Origin: JAXGQD01 sp040766665
Lineage (GTDB): Bacteria > Bacillota > Clostridia > Saccharofermentanales > Fastidiosipilaceae
Assembly: GCA_040766665.1 (NCBI GenBank)
Contig: JAXGQD010000001.1
Location: forward strand, 1-64,000
Reading direction: 5' to 3'
DNA length: 64,000 nt
Shown here: piece by piece, positions 44,207 to 52,082 of the stretch
Layout of the letters: each line of letters opens with the position of its first letter
Numbering within the stretch: position 1 is the stretch's first letter
Position numbers and translations under genes: made by a program
Notes under the pieces: model-generated
Seen by the model: the letters and a program-made list of their open reading frames with translations, nothing else
Database searches by the model: none
What the model was told of the DNA's origin: nothing

Positions 44207-45135
44207 TGATGAGCAACAAAGAGACCAGCAACAAGGAAAGCAAAACGGCAAAAGCCACAGCGACAGATGAAGCCCTCACGACGGAGATTGATGCTCAGCC
44301 AATTATCGGTCTGCTCTACGACTTTGATAAAACGCTCGCGACCAAGGACATGCAGGAGTATACCTTTTTGCCACAACTCGGCTTGATGCCTAAGGAGTTC
44401 TGGGCTGAAGCCAACGCGCTGTCCCATGGCGAAAAAATGGATTCCGTCCTGGCGTACATGTATCTGATGATTAAAAAAATGCGTGCCTCAAGCGCCGAGT
44501 TCCGCTTCACGCGCGACGATATCCGCGCCTTAGGCCATGCGGTGGAATTTTTTCCAGGTGTGGAAACCTGGTTCAAACGGCTTAGTAACTATGGGGCGAA
44601 GTTAGGCGTCAAAGTCGAGCATTACATCATCTCGGCAGGCCTGCGCGAGATTATTGAGGGCTCGAAAATCGCTGAAAATTTCAAGGAGATTTTTGCCTCT
44701 GAGTTTCACTATGACCGTTATGGTGCGCCGGATTGGCCGCTGATGACAGTTAATTATACGGGCAAAACCCAATACCTCTTTCGCATCAACAAGGGTGTGC
44801 TTGATGTCTCGGACGACCAATCGCTCAATGCCTATACCCCTGCCGAAGCCCGCCGCATTCCCTTCTCCAACATGGCTTTTTTCGGAGACGGCATGACCGA
44901 TGTCCCGGTCATGAAGCTGGTCAAAGAGTATGGCGGTGTTTCAGTCGCCATCTATACCAAGGAGAGCTATAAAAAGGTGAAAAAACTGCTCGCTCAAAAT
45001 CGCGTCAATTACCTAATGGAGGCGGATTACAGTGAGGGCAGTGCGTTGGAACAGCTGGCCAAAGACTTCATCAAAAAGATGGCCATCGATTCGCATCTGC
45101 GTGCATTGGAGCGGGAACAAGCTGCTTTGGTCTAG
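44206..45135 (+). CDS. HAD-superfamily hydrolase
   Basis: A 309-residue HAD-like protein. Motif I is LLYDFDKTLATKD (near residue 37), followed by a helical cap, a Ser motif II in YIISAGLREI and motif III/IV with K and FFGDGMTDVPVMK. A charged Lys/Thr-rich N-terminus of about 30 residues precedes the domain. It should hydrolyse a phosphomonoester; the nearest types are phosphoserine-phosphatase-like (HAD-IB). It is last in the mrp operon, with GGAGG upstream and tandem ATGs at 44206 and 44209. Confidence 0.85.
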   Translation: MMSNKETSNKESKTAKATATDEALTTEIDAQPIIGLLYDFDKTLATKDMQEYTFLPQLGLMPKEFWAEANALSHGEKMDSVLAYMYLMIKKMRASSAEFRFTRDDIRALGHAVEFFPGVETWFKRLSNYGAKLGVKVEHYIISAGLREIIEGSKIAENFKEIFASEFHYDRYGAPDWPLMTVNYTGKTQYLFRINKGVLDVSDDQSLNAYTPAEARRIPFSNMAFFGDGMTDVPVMKLVKEYGGVSVAIYTKESYKKVKKLLAQNRVNYLMEADYSEGSALEQLAKDFIKKMAIDSHLRALEREQAALV

Positions 45136-45221
45136 CGGTCCTTGGTGGTTCGATTTAGGCTTTGGATTTATGTTTTATTTTTAGTTTCTTGGGTTTGGCG
45201 GTGCAGCGTCCGTGCGGCAGC

Positions 45222-45418
45222 TTACAAAATTTTCGTTCTAACAAACATTTAGTCGTGGAAGGCCTTCAAATCGAAGTGATTTAAGGGTTTTTGCTACACT
45301 TTTTACGTTTCTGCAAGCAGCGGTTTGTAAGAACGAAAAAAGTGTAGTTGATTATGAGAAAACGTTGAAAATATCGAGATTTTAGTGCAGGCGTTTTGTA
45401 GAAACGAAAATTTTGTAG
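45222..45418. repeat. Family E MITE-like repeat, copy 2 (197 bp)
   Basis: Left TTACAAAATTTTCGTTCTAA; right GTAGAAACGAAAATTTTGTAG, its near complement with one small gap. The inner pair CTACACTTTTTACGTTTCTG / AACGAAAAAAGTGTAG is present. The length equals copy 1. Confidence 0.82.
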
Positions 45419-45426
45419 TCAAAACC

Positions 45427-45490
45427 GTCGCGTCACGGCAAAGGCCGCGACACCTCTAAAACTCCGTCGCGCCACAGCAAAGGCTGCGAC
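45427..45490. repeat. Family B hairpin repeat, two copies
   Basis: Copies at 45427-45451 and 45466-45490 (GTCGCG...GCGAC with ACACCTCTAAAACTCC after each). Confidence 0.75.
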
Positions 45491-45649
45491 ACCTCTAAAA
45501 CTCCGGCAAAAATTGCGAGAATCCAACTCAGGCTGGGTTTAGTAAGCGGAAGTAGATGATAAATAGCTGTTTTCAGACATTTTTTTCGCCAATCCAAGCA
45601 AAGCAAAAACTAATCTTGGATTAGCGTAAAAACTGTTATGAAGTGACCC

Positions 45650-45955
45650 TTGTCAAGTATGTTTTTCGTTCCGATTAAATCATTTAGAAAACTTCCTTCC
45701 TAGAGAGGAAGTTCAGAGGAGTTTGATTCGACAGTTCTCGGCATTGGCCATTCTGTTATACGCGGATTCGGTCATCCTTACCGCAGGTCAATGGTTCGCC
45801 GTGGAGTTCTACAGTCTTACGACGTGAATCACAGTTTCCTGTGTCAACAACTTTTTTCGTAGTCACTCGAACCTGTCTGTCCATCAAAACCTCTGAACCT
45901 CCTCCAGACATGGTGTCATGGATCTTTACTTTTGCTGTCTCTGCTGTTTGTGATC
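45650..45955 (-). ncRNA. Possible bridge-RNA region of the IS110 element
   Basis: The noncoding 3' side of the element carries short hairpins such as ACTTCC...GGAAGT at 45700-45720. IS1111-type elements are reported to encode their guide (bridge) RNA in this flank. No loop sequences were matched to target or donor by me, so this is a positional prediction only. Confidence 0.35.
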
Positions 45956-45961
45956 TGTTTT

Positions 45962-47121
45962 TTATCTTGTGGTTATTTGTACCGGTTCTCGGTGTTCTGT
46001 CATCATCCCCCAAACGAAACCGGCTAACTCTCGGGCGATAGCCGTTACCGCAACATTGTGTTTTGGACTGACGTTTCATGCGGTAGAATTTGCGCCTCAA
46101 GCGTTCGCTCGCACGATCCGCATACGCAATAACATCGGGCGCCTTTCCTTCTTGTCGTTTTCGTAAATCGCGAGACTTTTGCCCAATAGACCCTCGGGTA
46201 TAACACTGAGCAGCTTCTACAAGTACTCTTCGGATATGGGTGTTTCCTGCTTTCGTAATGCTCGTTCGAATTTGCCGTGTCTCCGCTGGAGTGCTCTCCT
46301 GGGACCAATCCGAGATAGGCGGCATAGTGGGCGGCTGTTCTAAACCGTTGGAAATCACTCGTTTCCACTAGGATAGTCATCGCACTGTAAGTCTTAATCC
46401 CTACGAAACAACGAAGCTGTTCTACTTTTTCTCGGTAAGCGTCGAGTTGAGCAAACTCTTCTATCCGTCGATCAAAGGCGTCAAGCTTGTCACTCAGTTG
46501 CCGATAGCTCGAGAGGTATTCTTGCAAGGTCTCCTTCAGAATCGGATCTAATGACAAACGACTGAGCCAGGTTAAATGGGCCGCCGTCCAGTAGCTTTTG
46601 TGAGCGTCATACGCTTGGCCATTACGAAGACAAAGGCCCTGAATCTCTTGCTTGAGCATTTTGAACTTCTTTTTGTGGTCGTCTCGCATACGGATGTACT
46701 GCTTAATCATGTCATCTTGAACGCTTGGGATATAGATGCGACTGTAGGTTCCATAGGCCAAGCTTTTGGCAATCTTTTCGGCATCGAGACGATCCGTCTT
46801 GATGCGATGCTTCTGGTATCGGGGCATGCTACTTGGTGCCATGACATGACAGGTGATGCCTTTTTGGCGTAACTGATAATAGAGGGTATAGCCCATGCAA
46901 CCTGCCTCATAGCCACAGACGAAGCGGACCTCGTCCTTGTCCGGGTGTTGTAAGAGGAAATTTTCTTCAATACGATCCAAATATTTCTCGATCAGATGGC
47001 TGTCTGGATCCAAAGTCGTTTGAGCAAAGAGTTTGTCCTCTCCGTACATGCTGGGCTCTAAGCAGCACAGGGTGTAGCTGTTTTTGTGGACATCGATTCC
47101 GACATAAATTATACTTTCCAT
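45962..47121 (-). pseudogene. IS110-family transposase with two frameshifts
   Basis: About 386 residues if repaired. The N-terminal DEDD RuvC-like domain starts YVGIDVHKNSYTLC, with RIKTDRLDAEKIAKSL near residue 110. The C-terminal Tnp20 domain has AAYLGLVPGEHSSG, then the frame shifts by one base near 46283 into SITKAGNTHIRRVLVEAAQ, and again near 46060 into HNVAVTAIARELAGFVWGMM, ending at the TAA at 45962-45964. The start ATG at 47121 was chosen from the family N-terminus. The catalytic Ser of the Tnp20 domain lies around the first shift, so the enzyme is probably inactive as read. Confidence 0.85.
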
Positions 47122-47330
47122 TGAGTGACCTCCATTGTATGCGGTAATGCCGCTGGCTGTTTTACACATTCCAGACTAACGGATAAATCCACGTTGTTGC
47201 AATGCGGGGTCACTTCATATTGTCTTACGGTAAAAACCCGGAATGACGCGACAAAGTCCACAAAATCAACACTCTCGCTTGGATTAGCGAAAATTTTGTC
47301 GGGCAATACCCGCATATACAAACCAAAACC

Positions 47331-47395
47331 GTCGCTACACGCTTCAACAGCCGCGACACCTTCAAAAAACCGTCGCGTCACTGCAAAGCCGCGAC
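47331..47395. repeat. Family B hairpin repeat, two copies
   Basis: Copies at 47331-47357 and 47372-47395 with GTCGC...GCGACAC. Confidence 0.7.
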
Positions 47396-47402
47396 ACTAC
47401 TC

Positions 47403-47825
47403 CTACTGCAAATTGTCAGGAATCCCGTCGCCGTCGAGGTCGTTCCCATACTCGCCAAAGCCGGCACCGTACATTTCGCGGGCGGTGATGCGCTTGGACT
47501 CGCGCTCCTGTTCGACCAGCTCGCCGATCAGGCGGCGCACCTTTTCTGACTCTTTGATGTTTTTCAAAACCACTTGCTGGGCAGAGCGGTCACCAGCGAA
47601 GACGGTGACTGTGCCTACGCCGAAAAGCTTTTGCCAGAGGCTGCGTTTGAGATTGGTGTCCAAAACGCGGTAAAGCAGGGTTTCTTCCACATGTGTCGTA
47701 AACAAGCCGACACTCTGCGTCAGGCGAGTCGGGGTCAGGTGATAACGGGTGAAGGACAGAGGCAGTCCGAGATGGCGCTTTCTGTCTTTCCACATGATTT
47801 TTTCTTCAGGCACTTCGTATTTCAT
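47403..47825 (-). CDS. Bacterial PH-domain protein (YdbT/bPH_2-like)
   Basis: A 140-residue protein whose residues 15-95 (LPLSFTRYHLTPTRLTQSVGLFTTHVEETLLYRV...TVTVFAGD) resemble bacterial PH-like domains, with alternating strands and the typical L-x-R-I/V-LD pattern. The last 12 residues, DLDGDGIPDNLQ, look like a thrombospondin type 3 / EF-type calcium loop, which is odd for this family. There is no membrane segment. AAGGAG precedes the ATG. It is 39 bases after leuS on the same strand and likely co-transcribed. Function unknown. Confidence 0.7.
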   Translation of the reverse strand: MKYEVPEEKIMWKDRKRHLGLPLSFTRYHLTPTRLTQSVGLFTTHVEETLLYRVLDTNLKRSLWQKLFGVGTVTVFAGDRSAQQVVLKNIKESEKVRRLIGELVEQERESKRITAREMYGAGFGEYGNDLDGDGIPDNLQ

Positions 47826-47864
47826 CTTACTTCGCTCCTTCTCCGCGGTTGTCGTGCTATAGGC

Positions 47865-50282
47865 TCATTTTACAACGAGATTGACCAAACGTCCTTTGAC
47901 GTAGAGAGATTTAATGAGGGTTTTGCCCGCGATGGCGCTTTGCACGGCGGCTTCGTTTTGGGCGATGGCCAAGACTTCGGCTTCGGGCAGTTCGGCGTCG
48001 ATTTCGATGCGGGATTTGATTTTGCCATTTACTTGCACCGCAATTTCCACCGTCGCATCCTTACACAAGGCGGGATCATACTGCGGCCAGGCCTGTTCAC
48101 AAACAAAACCGCTACCCAGAGCGAGCTTTTCCCAGATTTCCTCTGTCACATGTGGGGCAAAAGGATTCACCAAGAGCAGCAGCAGGCGCATTTCGGCAAA
48201 AGTCACGCTGCCCTTATCATAAATCTCGTTGAGCAGGCTCATCAGCGCCGCGATGGCGGTGTTGTCTTTGAGATTCACAATGTCCTCGCCCACCTTCTTG
48301 ATGGTCTTGTGGAAGCTGCTCAGCAACTCGGGGCGAATCTGCTCGTCTTCGACCACGATATCCTGCAAAGCCCAGAGGCGCTCCACAAAACGGAAGCAGC
48401 CTTTAATCGACTGAGGATTCCAGGGGGCGGGCTTCTCAAAGTCACCGATAAACATCTCGTAGAGGCGCATGGTATCGGCACCATACTGGGCAATGATGTC
48501 GTCGGGATTGACCACGTTACCGCGGGACTTGGACATTTTTTCACCGTTTTCGCCCAGAATCATGCCGTGCGAGGTGCGCTTGGCATAGGGTTCAGCCGTG
48601 GGCACGATGCCGAGGTCAAAGAGGAATTTGTGCCAGAAACGGGAGTAGAGCAGATGCAAAGTGGTATGCTCCATGCCGCCGTTGTACCAGTTGACCGGTG
48701 TCCAATACTTCAGGGCTTCGGGTGAAGCCAGAGCTTTATCGTTGTGCGGGTCAGTGTAGCGCAGAAAATACCAGGACGAACCGGCCCATTGGGGCATGGT
48801 GTCGGTCTCGCGTTTGGCGGGACCGCCGCAGCGCGGACAGCTGGTGTTGACCCAATCCGTCAACTTGGCCAGTGGTGATTCACCCGTATCGGTGGGCTCG
48901 TAGGATTCCACTTCGGGCAAAGTCAGCGGCAGCTCGGATTCATCCAGGGGCACATAGCCGCAGGCGTCACAATGGACGATAGGAATGGGCTCTCCCCAGT
49001 AGCGCTGACGGGAAAAGACCCAGTCGCGTAGCTTGTAATTGACTTTTTTCTCTCCTAAGCCCTTTTCAATCAGCCAGTCGGTGATTTTTTCCTTGGCTTC
49101 CGCGACATGCAGGCCGTTTAGGAAGTCGGAGTTAACCATGACGCCCGTTTCAATATCGAGATAGGGCTCTTTGCTCACGTCACCACCGCCGACCACCTCG
49201 ACAATAGGGCAGCCAAACTTTGTGGCAAAATCCCAGTCGCGTCCGTCATGCCCGGGCACCGCCATGATGGCCCCTGTGCCATAGGTCGAGAGCACATAGT
49301 CAGAGATGAAAATGGGTATGACTTTATTGTTCACAGGGTTGATGGCTGTGACGCCGTCCAGTTTGACACCGGTTTTATCTTTGTTGAGTTCCGTACGCTC
49401 AAAGTCCGATTTGTGCGAGGCTTCGTGTTGATAAGCACGTACATCGTCGAGGTTTTTCAGCAGCCCGGCTTCTGCCCATTTTTCCAGATATGCGTGCTCG
49501 GGGGACATGACCATATAGGTCGCACCGAAGAGCGTGTCGGGGCGGGTGGTGAAGACGGTCATGATATCACCGGGGCTGGTCGTGAATTTCACTTCAGCAC
49601 CGACCGAACGGCCGATCCAGTTTTTCTGCTGGGTTTTGACGCGTTCGATGTAGTCCACGCTGTCCAAGTCGTCAATCAGGCGCTCGGCATAGGCGGTAAT
49701 TTTCAGCATCCATTGGCTTTTGACTTTGTGGACGACCTCGCTGCCGCAGCGCTCACAGCCGCCGGCGACGACTTCTTCGTTGGCGAGTACGACTTTACAG
49801 GAAGTGCACCAGTTAACGGCCATTTCTTTTTTATAGGCTAAACCCTTCTCAAAGAGTTTGAGAAAAATCCATTGCGTCCACTTGTAGTAATTGGGGTCGG
49901 TCGTGTTGATTTCACGACTCCAGTCGAAGGAGAAGCCCAGCGCCTTGAGCTGGCGCTTGAAATTGCGGATGTTTTCTTCCGTCACGACGGCGGGATGGAT
50001 TTTGTGTTTGATGGCGTAGTTTTCGGTCGGTAAGCCGAAAGCGTCCCAACCCATGGGATACAGCACGTTGTAACCGGCCATACGCTTTTGACGGGCGACG
50101 ATGTCCAGTGCGGTATAGGAACGCGGATGCCCGACGTGAAGGCCTTGACCTGAGGGATAGGGGAATTCGACCAGACAGTAGTATTTTTCTTTGTCGAAGT
50201 CCTCATGCGCATGGAAAACACCCTTGGCTTCCCAGCGGTCCTGCCACTTTTTCTCTATCGCTTGAAAATCGTATGTACTCAC
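47865..50282 (-). CDS. leuS: Leucyl-tRNA synthetase
   Basis: An 805-residue class Ia synthetase that charges tRNA-Leu. The HIGH motif is HVGH (residues 49-52) in PYPSGQGLHVGHPRSY; the KMSKS loop is GEKMSKSRGN near residue 595. The CP1 editing domain is present (TTRPDTLFGATYMV; GTGAIMAVPGHDGRD). Two CxxC zinc-type pairs are visible (CTSCKVV...CERCGS and CDACG...CPRCGG). A GTG at 50282 behind GAGGG is preferred; an in-frame ATG at 50327 lacks a ribosome site. No T-box was found upstream. Confidence 0.96.
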   Translation of the reverse strand: MSTYDFQAIEKKWQDRWEAKGVFHAHEDFDKEKYYCLVEFPYPSGQGLHVGHPRSYTALDIVARQKRMAGYNVLYPMGWDAFGLPTENYAIKHKIHPAVVTEENIRNFKRQLKALGFSFDWSREINTTDPNYYKWTQWIFLKLFEKGLAYKKEMAVNWCTSCKVVLANEEVVAGGCERCGSEVVHKVKSQWMLKITAYAERLIDDLDSVDYIERVKTQQKNWIGRSVGAEVKFTTSPGDIMTVFTTRPDTLFGATYMVMSPEHAYLEKWAEAGLLKNLDDVRAYQHEASHKSDFERTELNKDKTGVKLDGVTAINPVNNKVIPIFISDYVLSTYGTGAIMAVPGHDGRDWDFATKFGCPIVEVVGGGDVSKEPYLDIETGVMVNSDFLNGLHVAEAKEKITDWLIEKGLGEKKVNYKLRDWVFSRQRYWGEPIPIVHCDACGYVPLDESELPLTLPEVESYEPTDTGESPLAKLTDWVNTSCPRCGGPAKRETDTMPQWAGSSWYFLRYTDPHNDKALASPEALKYWTPVNWYNGGMEHTTLHLLYSRFWHKFLFDLGIVPTAEPYAKRTSHGMILGENGEKMSKSRGNVVNPDDIIAQYGADTMRLYEMFIGDFEKPAPWNPQSIKGCFRFVERLWALQDIVVEDEQIRPELLSSFHKTIKKVGEDIVNLKDNTAIAALMSLLNEIYDKGSVTFAEMRLLLLLVNPFAPHVTEEIWEKLALGSGFVCEQAWPQYDPALCKDATVEIAVQVNGKIKSRIEIDAELPEAEVLAIAQNEAAVQSAIAGKTLIKSLYVKGRLVNLVVK

Positions 50283-50523
50283 TTTGCCCTCAATTCTGAA
50301 TCCGCCTTTGTGGGAGGATTTTGCCATTAAATTTCAAAGTCTCATTATAGTGTTTATTGACAAAAGCATTCAAGGGGGCTAAGTTGAGGCTGAATCGCAC
50401 AAAAATTCACGATATTTACAAAATCTGCCAATCTTAATAAATTCTAAACTTATGCGACAAGCAGACGCTTAGGATTGAGCTGAAGCCTCGCTAAAGGCTA
50501 ATGCGTAGAATTGAAAGATAGAC

Positions 50524-51531
50524 ATGTTTGGAAAAATCAAGAAGTTATTCAGCACGAATTGGTCGGAACTTTTGCCTTTGCTTAAGCAGATGAGCCAAGA
50601 GAGCCATCGTTCGCAAATCGAGCTGTTTCGAGATATGTATCGCTGTTACAACACGCGCGGGATTAATTGGGGAAACTATGCCATTGCCGGTTTTCACCTC
50701 AATCGCAGTCCTGCTTATCGCGCTTCCTGTTTGTCACAGAAAGAGAGCGGCGAGCTGAGTCGGCGCTGCAACAGTCGTGCAACGCTGGCCCTTTTAGAGG
50801 ATAAGGGCAAAACCCTCCGCCATCTGCAAAGCCTGATCAAACGCGAGTTCGTGGACTTGCGGGTCGATGATTTTGCCGCTTTCAAAATGCTTTTGGAAAA
50901 CACACCGCGCATTTTCTCTAAACCGCCCTCGTCCTGTGGTGGTGAGGGCATCCTCTGTCACGCTTGCGCCGGTCTCGACGCAAGGCTGCTCTATGATGAG
51001 CTGCTGGAACGCAGAAATTTTATCGTCGAAGCGGCCATTAAACAGCACCCAGAGATGGCCAAACTCTCGTGTCAGGCCGCCAACAGCTTGCGAGTCATGA
51101 CTTGTGTGGACCGCAAGCAAGGGATCACGGTTCCCTATGTCAGCCTGCGCGTCTGCCTGACGGACGCTTATTGTGATAACGCGTCGATGGGCGGCGCTTT
51201 TACGGTTTTGGATGAACGTGGCCGCGCGAATGGGCCATTGTTGTCCTATCTACCGCAGCTACAGGTACATGCGTGTCACCCACACAAGGATTTATCCGTT
51301 TTGGGTTTTCAGGTGCCCTTTTTTGAGCAGGCAAAAGCCTTAGCCAAGTCCGCAACCGCCGCCATCCCGGGCGCCCGCTTCATCGGCTGGGATTTGGCCA
51401 TCACGGCAGACGGAGCCGAAATTATCGAAGCGAACAGCAATCCCAGTCCTGATCTGGGCCAATCCTATGTTTCTCTGCCACACGGCCGTGGCATCAAAGC
51501 AGCGGTCCTGGCGGCTTTGGGCGAGCCGTAA
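50524..51531 (+). CDS. Sugar-transfer-associated ATP-grasp protein, paralogue 1
   Basis: A 335-residue ATP-grasp protein of the ATPgrasp_ST type found near polysaccharide genes. Landmarks are KREFVDLRVDDFAAFK near residue 105, IFSKPPSSCGGEGI (ATP-grasp lysine and glycine loop), FIVEAAIKQHPEMAKLS, and the metal-binding end WDLAITADGAEIIEANSNPSPD. It should ligate a carboxylate with ATP, or modify a cell-surface polymer precursor; the substrate is unknown. It is clearly homologous over its whole length to the protein at 53774-54793. No good AGGAGG is seen before the ATG. Confidence 0.85.
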   Translation: MFGKIKKLFSTNWSELLPLLKQMSQESHRSQIELFRDMYRCYNTRGINWGNYAIAGFHLNRSPAYRASCLSQKESGELSRRCNSRATLALLEDKGKTLRHLQSLIKREFVDLRVDDFAAFKMLLENTPRIFSKPPSSCGGEGILCHACAGLDARLLYDELLERRNFIVEAAIKQHPEMAKLSCQAANSLRVMTCVDRKQGITVPYVSLRVCLTDAYCDNASMGGAFTVLDERGRANGPLLSYLPQLQVHACHPHKDLSVLGFQVPFFEQAKALAKSATAAIPGARFIGWDLAITADGAEIIEANSNPSPDLGQSYVSLPHGRGIKAAVLAALGEP

Positions 51532-51582
51532 GCGAAGGCGGTGCGCGTCCTTTTTTTCCTGCAGACGCGCGATTTAAATCTC

Positions 51583-51648
51583 GTCGCGCAGCCGGGGCGG
51601 CTGCGACTCTGCTCATCCGAATCCTTCGCAGGGCTTGGTTGGCCGCGA
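51583..51648. repeat. Family B hairpin repeat, two copies
   Basis: Copies at 51583-51607 and about 51624-51648; the second has TTCGC in place of GTCGC. Confidence 0.72.
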
Positions 51649-51660
51649 CTCCGCTAAAAA

Positions 51661-51862
51661 ATGGACAAAATTTTCGGGGATGTGGTCATTTCAGTGATTC
51701 TAGGGTCTCTGCTCACCTCAAACACACGATTTTGTGACACTTTTGACGACTGTGCGGTCTCCGCCATCACATCCCTGAAAAAAGTGGGCTGAAAACAGCC
51801 TTTAGACTCGTCCGCCAACTGTCCATTGACGCTTTTAACCACATCCCTGGAAATATTGTCAC
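51661..51862 (+). repeat. Family D MITE-like repeat, copy 2 (about 202 bp)
   Basis: Left ATGGACAAAATTTTCGGGGA; right CCACATCCCTGGAAATATTG, an imperfect complement. Interior GTCTCTGCTCACCTCAAAC and AAAAAGTGGGCTGAAAA are shared with copies 1 (reversed) and 3. Confidence 0.78.
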
Positions 51863-51894
51863 AAAACACCTTCTGACGACGACGCGGAAGTGGT

Positions 51895-51919
51895 GTCGCA
51901 ACCTCCCAAGCAATGCGAC
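51895..51919. repeat. Family B hairpin repeat, single copy (reverse orientation)
   Basis: GTCGCAACCTCC...ATGCGAC, followed by GGATTCG, as in the copies at 55263 and 57535. Confidence 0.72.
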
Positions 51920-51947
51920 GGATTCGTATTGGCCTTAATAATGAAAA

Positions 51948-52023
51948 ATGGACAAAAATTTCGGGGATGCTGATAGTTCAGTGTTTCTGTGCATGAGGTC
52001 TTGGATTATCGAGAATTTTGCAA
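51948..52023. repeat. Hybrid family D / family A repeat remnant
   Basis: The left half ATGGACAAAAATTTCGGGGA is a family D end; the right half GGATTATCGAGAATTTTGC is a family A end. Together they form a 76-bp element with matching opposite ends. The rest of 51532-52082 holds only the other repeats listed. Confidence 0.55.
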
Positions 52024-52082
52024 CACTACTAAAACAACACCAACCCAAAGAACAACCCAGCACCCGGAACCCCGCAAAACCC

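Larger units (their letters stand above)
45635..47225 (-). mobile_element. IS110-family (IS1111-like) insertion sequence
   Basis: About 1.59 kb. Subterminal inverted repeats TATGAAGTGACCC (45637-45649) and GGGTCACTTCATA (47207-47219) match over 13 bp and lie 2 to 6 bases inside the ends, as in the IS1111 subgroup. CT is found at both junctions (45633-45634 and 47224-47225), like the dinucleotide core used by IS110-type recombinases. The transposase is at 45962-47121 and a 327-bp noncoding stretch lies on its 3' side. There is no long terminal inverted repeat or longer target duplication, as expected. Confidence 0.85.
45503..47302. repeat. Family A MITE-like repeat, copy 3, split by the IS110 element
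   Basis: Left end CCGGCAAAAATTGCGAGAAT at 45503 and right end GATTAGCGAAAATTTTGTCGG at 47282-47302 are the family A terminal repeats. The IS110 element occupies 45635-47225. Joining the flanks gives AAAAACTTACGGTAAAAAC, which matches the uninterrupted copy 1 sequence near 17976 (AAAAAACTTACGGTG). Confidence 0.8.
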
